DNA of 64,000 bases from Zygnema cylindricum (GCA_037447655.1 JBBHKE010002847.1:117164-181163); one strand, 5' to 3'; positions 1 to 10,319 are shown, counted from the stretch's first letter. Program-made: numbers and translations. The notes: generated by a model not told the origin, from the letters alone.

Positions 1-418
1 TAGGATGATCTGATTCTGACTTTGAGACTCTGGAGGTATTCAGGAGTCTCACCTGTCGAAGGTTCTTCGCAGATCCTATTAGGAGTGGGGAAAGACAAAT
101 TCGTTTTTATTGACGGTGGGACCATCTGTTTTTGAGACTGGTTGAAGTGGTTACACTTCCGTTCTGAGGGGACTCAGCTATCGTTTTTTTTAGAGACTTA
201 GCAACAACGACAACAACGACTTAGCATGGTGAAGCCAAGAATGATACTGAAATCTGGGACTTCAACAATATGGCGGCAAAGCACTTCATCCTACGCCATC
301 TCACTCAAGGACTTGCATGTCCTCATTTGCAGGTAGAAAGGGCATCCGATCTTTGGATGGCTCTTATAGAGATGTACCGAAGTGGTACGATTCAGCAACA
401 ACAGCAACAACGATTCAG
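1..418 (+). pseudogene. Ty1/Copia gag fragment
   Basis: Around 255-418 the + strand translates to a gag-like stretch with NMAAKHFILRHLT, then ASDLWMALIEMYRSGTIQQQQ. This parallels the gag of the intact Copia element downstream (KVAKLLILKSVAKG, then SQIWISLVNKYKSGSLQQQQ), so it is a related but different copy. The reading frame is short, has no start and runs into LTR-like sequence near 419. Bases 1-250 are not clearly coding and are included only as likely flanking element sequence. Confidence 0.6.
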
Positions 419-594
419 AGATTTTTTTTGCTATCGACTCAGGGGAGTCTTGCCTTCACATTGGTGAAGTTGGTCAGAGTTTTTGTCTACCAGGGTGGCA
501 GTTATTTTTGCTTAAACAGAAAGGGGTGAGGATTATCCTAGACGCTTCTTGGAAGCTGTCCACTCTGAGGACTTATGGAGGTCTCAGAGTTTCA
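419..594 (+). repeat. Copia LTR fragment, 3' part
   Basis: The segment has the landmarks of the intact Copia LTR end: CTCAGGGGAGTCTTG, GGTCAGA, ATTATCCTAGA and a final TTTCA. It is about 70% similar by eye and joins the gag fragment directly, so it is a rearranged or truncated LTR. Confidence 0.55.
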
Positions 595-868
595 GTCTTA
601 GTCTAGTAGGATAAAGTTGACCACTATCGGCCAGCTTGACGATCCGCAGGTACCGGGATCAAATCCCGGGTCCGTCAGGTATATATTTTTAGTAGCCTCA
701 AAAATATCTGTCTGTTGAACTAACGCAGCCATGGATCAACCACTCTCTCTATCCTTCAGTGACTACAACAAGTATGTGGGCTAGAGAGAAGAGGTGTAGG
801 CAGGTTGTTTGTCCTTTTTTTTTTCTTTTATAATAACATTTTAAACCTAGAAAACACTCAAGAAATCT
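595..868 (-). repeat. Copia LTR fragment, 5' part, with antisense tRNA-like sequence
   Basis: This segment aligns by eye with the first part of the - strand LTRs near 62.2 and 63.5 kb: TAGGATAA, a GATCAAATCC box, CAGCCATGG, then CAGTGACTAC and AAGTATG. On the + strand the bases near 650-672 can form a T-arm with stem CCGGG and CCCGG and a 7-base loop ATCAAAT. It is one of five LTRs in the window with such a tRNA-like box. Confidence 0.5.
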
Positions 869-879
869 ATTAATTTCAA

Positions 880-1195
880 TAGGTTCTCGCATAGATTTTC
901 GGGAATACATTCAAACAATTTGGAAAATAGTCCGGAATGCATTAATGGTGGCACAAAAGAGGCATGAATTAAATGCTAACCCCAAACAAGATGATTGGGT
1001 GGTAAGCACACGTGATAAGGTTTGGCTTTTTACAACTCATTACAAGTCAAGATCAAGAGACAATTGAATCCTACGGGGAAATTTGCTCCTAAGTACATTG
1101 GACCATTTATTGTAATCCAGATGATATCGTCAATTGCTACCAAATTGGACTTTCCGCCTTCAACAAAAAACCATCCAGTAACAAGTGGGTATCAT
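880..1195 (+). pseudogene. Ty3/Gypsy integrase C-terminal fragment
   Basis: The + strand encodes, with frame changes, ALMVAQKRHELNANPKQDDW, then VSTRDKVWL, then KFAPKYIGPFIVIQMI, then a KLDFPP..HPV motif. This matches the end of Gypsy polyproteins, where the integrase C-terminus reads as 'AQ.R....D..R', 'GD.V.L', 'KL.PKYIGPF.V' and 'LPP....HPVFHVS'. A frameshift and stop lie near 1060. No LTR or other Gypsy domain is visible, so it is a relic. Confidence 0.65.
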
Positions 1196-2449
1196 TGAAA
1201 TGGGTTAACGGTCAAAAGTAGCCGCGGAATTTTGGGCGTACGTCTATAAAATAATTATAGTCGTTTAGTATATATGATGGTTCGTTTCGTATGATTTTTA
1301 GTACGAAATGTCATAAGTTCAAATTTTTAAATTTCGTTCGTAGTTTCGTGTGTAAAATTTGTGACGCACGAATGTGCGAAGTCGCGTTTCATTTCGCGCG
1401 CACTTGTACACGTAAATGTTACGTAGTAAAATGTAGCGTTTAGTTGGTTAGTAAATATTACGTAGTTAGTGGGAGATTTCGCACGCTTTTGCATTTGTCA
1501 GTCTGAGTCATTGTTAATCAATGATTGGATAGGTAAAACCTACTCAACAGAGCGTTCACTTTGGCCTGGCGAGTCGAGGGTGATGATCGATAATTAGTGA
1601 AGTATAAGAGAAGAGTAGGCATCTTTTCCTTTGGAAAAATTTATGGCAATTATGACTGATCTAGGTCTTGAGCGAATAATACCAAATTGGAGCAATAACA
1701 TTTTTGCGCTGAAATCTTTTTCTAACTTAGTAGTTAAGAGATAAAATTATTTAAGAGTGGAGAGCAGTGGAAAATACTTTAAAAAAAAGGGTTGAGCCAC
1801 GAGGGCAAGAGACCAAGCTAATGTTATGTCAACAAAAGCTTTTCTAATTTAAAGTTTATCCTTTGTGTGAGTCCTTTCCAATGTCAATGTGTCATTTTCC
1901 AATGTATGGAATGTGTGGTTGAAATTGTTGTAGTTATGGGATTTTCTGAGAGGTAGAAAATCCTATTACAGGTACATGGTACGAAAGTGAAGATTTGAAG
2001 TTAAGTTTGTAGGTGCTAAAAATCTGAAAGATATCCACTATCGGATCGTAGCTTGCGTGGCTCCAGTCAATTTAGAACACGTGGTTTACAGACTCTACGT
2101 GATGGAACATCGACTCGCAATCAACTCGGTCTTTAGAGTTGGTCGTACGATTACAGAAACACATGATGGAACTTCACCCTTAGAAAATCGTGTACAAAGA
2201 AATACAAAGTTTGCTAAAACCACAGATGTGTGATGCGCATAAAACGCATACATGAAACGCCAAAAAAATAACGAATATGCGCATGAAACAAATTCAAAAC
2301 TTAATAAAATGTGTTGACCGACTTTAACTTTATAAAAAAATAAAAAATACTACTACAACTCAATCAAATTATTTTACGTTAATACACATACTTTTTAATT
2401 AGCGTTAGCTACTATAACTTCGACTGCTTTTAAAAAGTGCAATGTTCGA
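1196..2449. other. No gene recognised; AT-rich repeat-like sequence
   Basis: I see no convincing coding exon. The stretch is rich in GTAC, TTTCGT and ACGAAA words, also common in the repeats near 39-43 kb and 58-62 kb, so it is probably old element DNA. Confidence 0.5.
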
Positions 2450-2650
2450 ATTGTGTCATTTCGTACTAAAACTATGTATTATTTTGTACAGACGTACAAA
2501 ATAAGTGTCAAGTAAGGACGTCGACAGGTGAAGTTGTGTGGCGTTGTCACGGAAAAGCGTACTCATATTTGATTTTAAGTCGTAAAGACGAAGGAAAATC
2601 ACAAAAATATGTCCGCACGTGTTCAACTCTCGAATATGTGAACACATACT
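2450..2650. repeat. SINE-like unit, copy 1
   Basis: About 200 bp sharing an ordered set of words with 2745-2929 and 43495-43729: TTTTGTACAGACGTACA, the AAAGCG..ACTC box, GTCGTAAAGACGA, GGAAAATCAC, a GTTCAA..TCG box and TATGTGAACA. Two copies are adjacent here. The other two copies carry a GGATTTGA box resembling a Pol III B box. The family is not one I can name. Confidence 0.5.
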
Positions 2651-2744
2651 ATTGGTTTTGTGTAATTAGCATTAATTGCTCCAATTTCAATTTTTTAAAT
2701 TTTTAAATAGTGTAGTGTAAAAAATATATCAGTTCGTACGAAAT

Positions 2745-2929
2745 TTGCTCATTATTTTGTACAGACGTACAGAGTAAGCGTCAGATAAAGGCACACAGAA
2801 AAATTGAGTGCGTTGCCACAAAAAAGCGCACTCGGATTTGAATCCCAGTCATAAAGACGAGGGAGAATCGCGAGAACCTTTTCTCACATGTTTAAGCGTC
2901 GAACATGTGAACATAGATTATCGCGGCTA
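2745..2929. repeat. SINE-like unit, copy 2
   Basis: Second copy of the unit at 2450, with GGATTTGAATCCCAGTC followed by ATAAAGACGAGGGAGAATCG. It runs directly into a CACCGTG-type MITE end, just as the copy at 43495-43729 does. Confidence 0.5.
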
Positions 2930-3035
2930 CATCCAAATTAGTGTTAGGTGTGTATAAAATAGCGTTAGTTTTGAATTTTGTTGACCTTACGTCTTAACCC
3001 AAAATAGAGGTTAGCTTTAATAGCGATTCACGGTG
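2930..3035. mobile_element. CACCGTG-family MITE, degenerate
   Basis: The right end reads GCGATTCACGGTG followed by TA, as in the better copies at 26670 and 30973. The left end (CATCCAAATTAG after TA) is eroded. Confidence 0.4.
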
Positions 3036-3331
3036 TACGTTCAACCCTTTATTTGAATATTTTCGTACATTTTTATCGTACATTTAGCCCGAATAAAAAG
3101 TATACGTATTTTTCAAAAGGTTCAAAATCTATAAAATATACCGAAATTTCGTAAAAATGTCAAAATCCCTACGAATGACACATCTATGGCTAAAACTCCA
3201 AAAGATACAAATACATGGGGATATGGGCGTAAGCTAGTTGATATATACAATTTGACATTTTTGTACGAGAAATTTGTGAGTTTTAAAGTGCGAAAGCGAA
3301 TAAATGTTTTGTGAGGCGCAATTTAATTTAG

Positions 3332-4211
3332 TGTTGAAAAGAGGTAATTAATAGTTCACTTCCCTATTTTAGTTTTGTTTTAAAGAAAGAGAGTGAGGAT
3401 CAAAGGCGCGCCATGGCTGCCGCCATATTTAGAAACTGGCAGTTTTTGCAGATAAGGGTATTTTGGATAAAATGATGCCTAGGTCTAGATTTGAACCTGT
3501 GACCTCTAGACCCTTTCCTTAACCATTAAGGCGTTACGAAACGATACACGTGACGGGTTTCATAAATATATAAACATTAACGAAACAGCTAATTAACAGC
3601 AGACTAACCAAAATGAGCAATTTCTGCATGTACGCGAATCTGAACCGTGTAAAATATGTTTTGATCGGACGGCCGGCATTGAAGCCGCCACGCGAAGTGA
3701 GCTTTTCGGCGGCATACGGATATAGCGTCACGCGGTGCCACGTGGCGCCACATTATTTGATACCGGAGAAGATGGGAGGAGGAACCATGGCTTCCGATAT
3801 GACAGGTGTCACCTTGTAGACCTTGTCGTACAATAGTTGTACAATAAGTACATCGCCCATTGTACCTTCTTGTACTTTATAGTGTTCCTATTGGACTAGG
3901 GTTTAATAGTAGGTAGTCGTGAGTAGGCAGACCGAGACTTAGTAATATTTAGGTACCTCTCTCTCTAAGAGAGCTTGTAACTATAAAGGTCATCTTTGAC
4001 CAGCCATAACTTACTGCTCGGGTGAGCAAATTCAGTGATTCTTTTTGCGTTTGACTCAGGGGAGTCTTGTCCTCACAAGGGTGAGAGTGGTCAGAATATT
4101 TGTGTGCCTGGGCGGCGCTTATTCAGCGGGAAAGTAGAAGGGGCAAATATTATCCTAGAGGCTTTACATAGGCTGCTCATTCTGTGGGTCAATGGAGACC
4201 ACAGAATTTCA
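3332..4211 (+). repeat. 5' LTR of Copia element
   Basis: 880-bp LTR starting TGTTGAAAAG and ending AATTTCA. It is repeated almost identically at 8642-10202 once the Harbinger-like insertion is removed; I saw only scattered single-base differences and one short indel. The 5-bp TTTAG just before (3327-3331) recurs after the 3' LTR (10203-10207). On the - strand near 3475-3540 it has a tRNA-like block: a TAATGGTTAAGG A-box-like sequence and a GGTTCAAATC B-box-like sequence. Confidence 0.93.
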
Positions 4212-7200
4212 GGTTATGGGCCCACCCTCTAGGGTGCCCATATTTGATGGATCAGACTTTCTTTATTGGGAAATGATGATGGAGGGAGAACTATTTGAGA
4301 AGCATTTATGGGGCATAGTGTCTGGACAAATTCGATGCCCACCTCCACCTGGGTTTAGAGGGACACGTTTTTCTGGCACCTCCGCCTCTACAGTTGGTAG
4401 AACAGCTGCCACCATCACCGAGGATGAAGATGAGGAAGGAGAAGAGATTGTCATGGAAGGAGAAAAGGAAAGAGTTGCAACTCAAGTAACACCATTGCCG
4501 AAGGCGATACCGGCAGCAGCACCACCAGCAACAACGACAAGGGTTCAGACCGAAAGATCAGAGTATGAAAAGTGGAACTACAAAGACAAGGTTGCTAAGC
4601 TCTTAATTCTTAAAAGTGTAGCAAAGGGCATTGCCATTCCCCTTATGCATGTCAAATCTTCATCTCAGATTTGGATATCACTAGTTAACAAATATAAGAG
4701 TGGATCATTGCAGCAGCAACAGTTGGCAGAAAATAAGATTGCAGCTTATACTTATAAGGGAGGAAGTATGGATAATTATTGCAATGATTTAGGAGCATTG
4801 TTTGGAGAGTTAGAGAGTGCAGGTAACTCATGGTCTGAGAGACAAAGAGTGAACACATTAATGATGAAACTACCTGAAGAGTATGAGAATATCATTAACC
4901 GATTGCAGGACATAGGAGATAGCAATTGGAATTGGGATGACACTGTGGGAATGATTTTAGTGAAAGAAAGCACCATAGAGCTTAGGAGAGGGAGTCCAAG
5001 TGTTCAAGCATTGTCTGCAGGAGCTGATTGGCGGAAGCGTGATGAGGAGAGAGGGAAAGATCCTTATCCAAACTTTGGTGGAAGAGGACAAGGAAGTGGC
5101 AGATTTGATAGACAGGGGAGAGGAACTTCTCGAGGAGGATTATGTCACTTCTGCAAGAAACCGGGACACTATATGGCAGATTGTGTCAGACTTGCAGATC
5201 TTCGACTGAAAGATGGTCAAGGAACTTCAAAAGACGGAGGAAAGAAAAAGGCTTTCCTGACTCAAGTTCTTGATGAGGAAGTGGAAGGAAAAACTGAACC
5301 TGAAGAGGAGCTTGAGGAGCTTCTCCTTAATCCGAAAAACACTGAAAAGCATGTCGACATTCCACGGAGACAAAAGTGTGCTTTCGGAGGTAAGAGGGAT
5401 CCACCCGAGGATGGGTGGATCATAGACTCAGGGGCTTCAATGCATATGTGCAAAGATAAGCGGTGGTTCACTAAACTGAGAAAGATCCCAACAGTTGAGA
5501 TAGAGTACGGAGATGGTAGAGTAGAAACCACAAGTCTTGTTGGAACTATTGACTTGAAGGTTCTAGTTGATGGAAAGGCCTCAATTGTAACACTCTTAGA
5601 CGTTCTTTACATTCCACAACTTAGCAAGAACCTAGTCTCAACAGCTGTCCTAGATGAAAAGGAGTTTGAAACAGGAACTAGGAAAGGAATCTTCACAGCA
5701 AGCTTTGATAATGAGGTTTATTTCATAGCTGAGAAGGGCAGTCAAGGAATGTTCAGAATTGTACTTTGCAATGAAAAGAGTGTTCTCTACTCGTGTGCAA
5801 GTGAGATGATGCTTTGGCATAAAAGGTTGGGGCATGTGCATCTAGATAGATTAAAGAAAATGAAGAAAAATGGAATAGTGGAGGGTATTACTTTTGAAGA
5901 TGATGAGACCTTTGATGATTGTAGTGGATGTGCCCAAGGGAAGATTCATAGACTTCCATTTCCAAAGGCAACCACATTTAGGAGAGAGAAAGTATTAGAT
6001 CTAGTTCACACTGATGTTTGGGGACCTGCTAGGTATGCCTCACATGGGGGGAAAAGATGGATGTTAACTATCACAGATGATTGGTCTAGATACACGAAGG
6101 TATACTTTCTCAGACATAAGTCAGAGGTATTAAGATGTTTCAAAGAGTATAAAGTATGGAGTGAAAAGCTACATGAAACCTCAATAAAAGAGATAAGAAG
6201 TGATAATGGGAAAGAATACACCTCAAGGGATTTTGAAGAATATCTTAAAGAAGAAGGAATTCATCATGAGAAAACTGTTCCCTATAATCCGGAACAAAAT
6301 GGGGTAGCAGAAAGAGTGAATAGAACTTTAGGAGATATGTCCAGAAGTATGTTAAGTGATAAGAGGATAGGGCTGCAGTTTTGGGCTGAGTCTATGAACT
6401 ATGCTAATTTCATCAAAAATAGAGTCCTAACTTCAGCAAATAAGGAGGAAACTCCGTATGAGAGGTGGACAGGAAGAAAGCCTGATTTGTCTAGTTTGAG
6501 AGTGTTCGGAAGTCAAGTCTACAGTTTGGATTCCGATAAGACTAAATGGAAGTTAGAGGGAAGAGGGAAACCAGGATATCTTGTAGGATATGATGAGAGC
6601 ACAAAAGGATACCGAGTGTATGACTTGAAAAAGAGAGATATAATTTTGGTAAAACACATAGTGGTGATGAATGAAGAGAAGTCCATTGATCCATTCAAAT
6701 ATAATAAGGAAGTCAAAATCAGATTTGAAACGGATCAGTTTTCTGACTTTGACTTTGAAAATGAAGAGAAGGAAGAGGGAGAAAAAGAAAAATCTGCAGA
6801 TCTACCAAAGGAGAAGGAGGAAAGGACAACATCCGAGGCAACGCCACAATACGAAGTGGAAACCGATGAGGAACTTGATGAGACACCGGAATTGGAAGAT
6901 AGGGAAGCTGAAAATTTCCCAAAACGAAACCCAAGAATGCCTTCCATACCAGCGTCCGATTTTGAAGGGGGAAGAAGAAGTAGTAAACGACTTCAAGAAA
7001 GACAAGTAAATAACCAACTCACAAAGATGTCTCACCCAGATGAACCTCAAACATACTTAGAGGCCATAAACACTCCAGAAAGTAGCCGGTGGATCACAGC
7101 TATAAATGAAGAAATGGCCTCTATCATGGAAGCCAATACATGGGAGTTGGTAGATTGTCCACCGGACCGAAAACCGATCGGATGTAAGTGGGTGTTTAAA

Positions 7201-8628
7201 CTTAAATTAAACCCGGATAATACCATTGAGAGGTACAAAGCTAGGTTAGTTGCAAAAGGTTATACACAGAAAGAGGGGATAGACTACGAAGAAACCTTTG
7301 CACCTGTAGTCAGATTTCCTTCTGTTAGAATCCTTTTAAGTATAGCCGCAGCGGAGGATATGGAAATCCACCAGATGGATATTAAAACTGCCTTTTTGCA
7401 CGGAGAGTTGGAAGAAGAAATTTACATGAGGCAACCGGAAGGATTCGTGGAAAGTGGGGAAGAAAACAAAGTTTGCAAACTGATAAAATCACTCTATGGG
7501 CTTAAGCAAGCCCCGCGACAGTGGAATATAAAGCTCGACGAATTTCTGACCGGTTTGGGGTATATCAGAATTAGTTCAGATCACTCTATATATTTATTTG
7601 AGGATGAGAATGGAGTGATATTTATTGCTATTTATGTGGATGATTTGTTGGTCTTAAGCAAGTCCTTAGATAAAATTAACAAACTAAAACGGGATCTTAG
7701 AAGCAGTTTTGATATGAAAGATCTTGGCGAAGCAAAGTACATTTTGGGAATTCAGATGGAGAGAGATAGAGGGAATAGAATTATAAGACTCACTCAAAAA
7801 GAAGCAATCGGTAATATGCTAGAAAAATTTCAAATGGAGAAAGCAAACGGATGTACTACTCCCATGGATTTGAAGAAAGTGAGTGAGGGGAGTGAAGAGG
7901 GAGGAATATTCATCATTAATGATGAGATGGACGAGATAGAAAGAAAATTTATGGAAAATATCCCTTATCGGCAGATTGTAGGCAGTTTAATTTATTTTAT
8001 GAACTGTACCCGTCCGGATATAGCTGCAGCTGTAGGTGTCCTTAGTAGAAATCTAAATGAACCAAGAAAGAGAGATTGGGAGGCTGCCAAAAGGGTGATG
8101 AGGTATCTGGTGGGGACAAGGGAATTATGGTTGCATTTGGGAGGGGAGCACACTGACATCACCACTTGGAGTGATGCCAGTTATGGAGATGTGCCTTTAA
8201 GGAGGTGTACGACTGGATATGTGTTGCAAATTGGATCCGGTGCATGTTGTTGGAGTAGCAAGCAACAAAAAGTAGTTGCTCAGTCCACTATGGAGGCTGA
8301 ATACATGGCTTCCTGTGCTGCCACCAAAGAATTAATGTGGGTTAAATCCCTTCTTGAAGAACTTGGGTTCATGAAGTCTGGAACTCAAAATGTTTTTTGT
8401 GATAATCAAGCTGCTATCTCTATTGCAGCTAATCCGAAACATCACTTCAAAGCTAAGCATATAGATATTAGACTAAGCTTTGTCAGAGAGAAGGTAGAAA
8501 ATAAAATTATTAAACTGGTTCATAAAACTGATAGAGAAATGATTGCAGACATGATGACAAAAGCAGTGCCTTCCCCTAAATTGATTTATTGCAGAGAAAA
8601 CTGTGGATTAAAATTGAAAAGTGACTAG
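4192..8628 (+). CDS. Copia gag-pol polyprotein
   Basis: A single 1478-residue frame. In order: a UBN2-type gag region; a CCHC zinc knuckle CHFCKKPGHYMADC near residue 318; aspartic protease with the DSGA site (WIIDSGASMHMC) near 412; GAG-pre-integrase with HKRLGH near 543; integrase core with HTDVWGP near 606, a later Asp and PEQNGVAERVNR; reverse transcriptase with YVDDLL near 1148; and RNase H with SDASYGD near 1327 and QSTMEAEYMA. The order protease-integrase-RT-RNase H defines Ty1/Copia. The first ATG (4192) lies inside the LTR; a second in-frame ATG at 4216 sits in the primer-binding site. Which start is used depends on the transcript start. There is no frameshift between gag and pol. 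Confidence 0.95.
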   Translation: METTEFQVMGPPSRVPIFDGSDFLYWEMMMEGELFEKHLWGIVSGQIRCPPPPGFRGTRFSGTSASTVGRTAATITEDEDEEGEEIVMEGEKERVATQVTPLPKAIPAAAPPATTTRVQTERSEYEKWNYKDKVAKLLILKSVAKGIAIPLMHVKSSSQIWISLVNKYKSGSLQQQQLAENKIAAYTYKGGSMDNYCNDLGALFGELESAGNSWSERQRVNTLMMKLPEEYENIINRLQDIGDSNWNWDDTVGMILVKESTIELRRGSPSVQALSAGADWRKRDEERGKDPYPNFGGRGQGSGRFDRQGRGTSRGGLCHFCKKPGHYMADCVRLADLRLKDGQGTSKDGGKKKAFLTQVLDEEVEGKTEPEEELEELLLNPKNTEKHVDIPRRQKCAFGGKRDPPEDGWIIDSGASMHMCKDKRWFTKLRKIPTVEIEYGDGRVETTSLVGTIDLKVLVDGKASIVTLLDVLYIPQLSKNLVSTAVLDEKEFETGTRKGIFTASFDNEVYFIAEKGSQGMFRIVLCNEKSVLYSCASEMMLWHKRLGHVHLDRLKKMKKNGIVEGITFEDDETFDDCSGCAQGKIHRLPFPKATTFRREKVLDLVHTDVWGPARYASHGGKRWMLTITDDWSRYTKVYFLRHKSEVLRCFKEYKVWSEKLHETSIKEIRSDNGKEYTSRDFEEYLKEEGIHHEKTVPYNPEQNGVAERVNRTLGDMSRSMLSDKRIGLQFWAESMNYANFIKNRVLTSANKEETPYERWTGRKPDLSSLRVFGSQVYSLDSDKTKWKLEGRGKPGYLVGYDESTKGYRVYDLKKRDIILVKHIVVMNEEKSIDPFKYNKEVKIRFETDQFSDFDFENEEKEEGEKEKSADLPKEKEERTTSEATPQYEVETDEELDETPELEDREAENFPKRNPRMPSIPASDFEGGRRSSKRLQERQVNNQLTKMSHPDEPQTYLEAINTPESSRWITAINEEMASIMEANTWELVDCPPDRKPIGCKWVFKLKLNPDNTIERYKARLVAKGYTQKEGIDYEETFAPVVRFPSVRILLSIAAAEDMEIHQMDIKTAFLHGELEEEIYMRQPEGFVESGEENKVCKLIKSLYGLKQAPRQWNIKLDEFLTGLGYIRISSDHSIYLFEDENGVIFIAIYVDDLLVLSKSLDKINKLKRDLRSSFDMKDLGEAKYILGIQMERDRGNRIIRLTQKEAIGNMLEKFQMEKANGCTTPMDLKKVSEGSEEGGIFIINDEMDEIERKFMENIPYRQIVGSLIYFMNCTRPDIAAAVGVLSRNLNEPRKRDWEAAKRVMRYLVGTRELWLHLGGEHTDITTWSDASYGDVPLRRCTTGYVLQIGSGACCWSSKQQKVVAQSTMEAEYMASCAATKELMWVKSLLEELGFMKSGTQNVFCDNQAAISIAANPKHHFKAKHIDIRLSFVREKVENKIIKLVHKTDREMIADMMTKAVPSPKLIYCRENCGLKLKSD
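4212..4224 (+). promoter_or_regulatory. Primer-binding site, half-tRNA type (initiator tRNA-Met anticodon arm)
   Basis: GGTTATGGGCCCA directly follows the LTR. It is complementary to the anticodon stem-loop of eukaryotic initiator tRNA-Met (TGGGCCCATAACC), not to a tRNA 3' end; no TGG follows the LTR. This matches the half-tRNA priming known for Drosophila copia. The site overlaps the gag frame and encodes part of VMGP. Confidence 0.8.
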
Positions 8629-8633
8629 GAATT

Positions 8634-8641
8634 AAGGGGAG
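8634..8641 (+). promoter_or_regulatory. Polypurine tract of Copia element
   Basis: AAGGGGAG lies immediately before the TGTTG of the 3' LTR and just after the gag-pol stop, the usual place for the plus-strand primer. Confidence 0.8.
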
Positions 8642-10202
8642 TGTTGAAAAGAGGTAATTAATAGTTCACTTCCCTATTTTAGTTTTGTTTTAAAGAAAGA
8701 GAGTGAGGATCAAAGGCGCGCCATGGCTGCCGCCATATTTAGAAAGTGGCAGTTTTTGCAGATAAGGGTATTTTGGATAAAATGATGCCTAGGTCTAGAT
8801 TTGAACCTGTAACCTCTAGACCCTTTATAGCCTAACGCCTTAGGGTATGGTTACATCAGACGAAAAGTGAGGTTTAATACAGAATTTTGTACTTGCCCGT
8901 ACCATGCCGTACTATATTTTCGTGAGTTTCTTAAAAACAACATTACAGAAAATAAGATTACGATTCTCCAAGTATCCAGGAGAAGACATCGACCGTCCGA
9001 TTACATTTTGGTCTTCATCTGCGAAGCAATCGCTCCATACGCCTCTGTATTGGTGAACCCACCTCGCCGAGGTGGGTTCAGCAATACAGAACCAGTCAAA
9101 TCGCTACACCTGGACGTTAGACACGTGCGTCGATGAAATATGAAAATTTTCACACGTCCAAAAAGTCACGTGCCTTCGGACAAGGTGACCGTAAAATTTT
9201 TGCCGAAAAGAAATACGGTTTTTTCCTGAAAGTCAGCAGCGTGAAGGAGATCTCTGAGGTACATTGACGCGGTACACTTGTGAAGTACACGTACGTAATA
9301 CGCAAGTACGGATTTTTATACGAAAATGGTCGGTTTCCAAATCTTTGACGATTTTATAGATTTGATCGTCGACCTACGTGGAATCACTCAAATCAGAACA
9401 CGTATATAAAAACTTGTTTACAGATGATACGCGATGTAACCGAGGCCTCTGTAATACAGAAATTTTGCTGTCCGTACTATTACAGAGACCTCCTGATGTA
9501 ACCATACCCTTAACCATTAAGGCGTTACGAAACGATACACGTGACAGGTTTCATAAATATATAAACATTAACGAAACAGCTAATTAACAGCAGACTAACC
9601 AAAATGAGCAATTTCTGCATGTACGCGAATCTGAACCGTGTAAAATATGTTTTGATCGGACGGCCGGCATTATAGCCGCCACGCGAAGTGAGCTTTTCGG
9701 CGGCATACGGATATAGCGTCACGCGGTGCCACGTGGCGCCACATTATTTGATACCGGAGAAGATGGGAGGAGGAACCATGGCTTCCGATATGACAGGTGT
9801 CACCTTGTAGACCTTGTCGTACAATAGTTCTACAATAAGTACATCGCCCATTGTACCTTCTTGTACTTTATAGTGTTCCTATTGGACTAGGGTTTAATAG
9901 TAGGTAGTCGTGAGTAGGCAGACCGAGACTTAGTAATATTTAGGTACCTCTCTCTCTAAGAGAGCTTGTAACTATAAAGGTCATCTTTGACCAGCCATAA
10001 CTTACTGCTCGGGTGAGCAAATTCAGTGATTCTTTTTGCGTTTGACTCAGGGGAGTCTTGTCCTCACAAGGGTGAGGGTGGTCAGAATATTTGTGTGCCT
10101 GGGCGGCGCTTATTCAGCGGGAAAGTAGAAGGGGCAAATATTATCCTAGAGGCTTTACATAGGCTGCTCATTCTGTGGGTCAATGGAGACCACAGAATTT
10201 CA
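8642..10202 (+). repeat. 3' LTR of Copia element, interrupted
   Basis: LTR copy starting TGTTGAAAAG and ending AATTTCA, split by the element at 8843-9509. Compared with the 5' LTR, the junction shows about 11 extra bases (ATAGCCTAACG), so either the 5' copy lost them or this copy gained them. Followed by target duplication TTTAG. Confidence 0.93.
8843..9509. mobile_element. PIF/Harbinger-like non-autonomous element in the 3' LTR
   Basis: 667 bp with terminal inverted repeats GGGTATGGTTACATCAG and CTGATGTAACCATACCC, flanked by TTA on both sides (8840-8842 and 9510-9512). A 3-bp TTA duplication and a GGG terminus fit PIF/Harbinger. No transposase frame is present. A partial second copy lies at 11428-11788. 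Confidence 0.82.
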
Positions 10203-10319
10203 TTTAGTATGCAGTCAATGTGTTTTTTTAATACGGCAGTTAGTGCGAGTGAAAAGAATGGTAAGATTGTAGAGAACGTCTTGATCTGCGCGTCATTGAG
10301 TGGCCATACGTGGTAGATC

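Larger units (their letters stand above)
3332..10202 (+). mobile_element. Complete Ty1/Copia LTR retrotransposon
   Basis: Full element: 5' LTR 3332-4211, primer-binding site 4212-4224, one gag-pol frame 4192-8628, polypurine tract 8634-8641 and 3' LTR 8642-10202. The latter is lengthened by a 667-bp insertion. A 5-bp target duplication TTTAG flanks it. Near-identical LTRs and an unbroken 1478-codon frame indicate a recent insertion that could be autonomous; activity itself is not shown by sequence. Confidence 0.95.

Noticed and set aside
4263..7238. Short frames on the - strand and other + frames within the Copia gene
   Set aside because: Shadows of the 1478-codon polyprotein.
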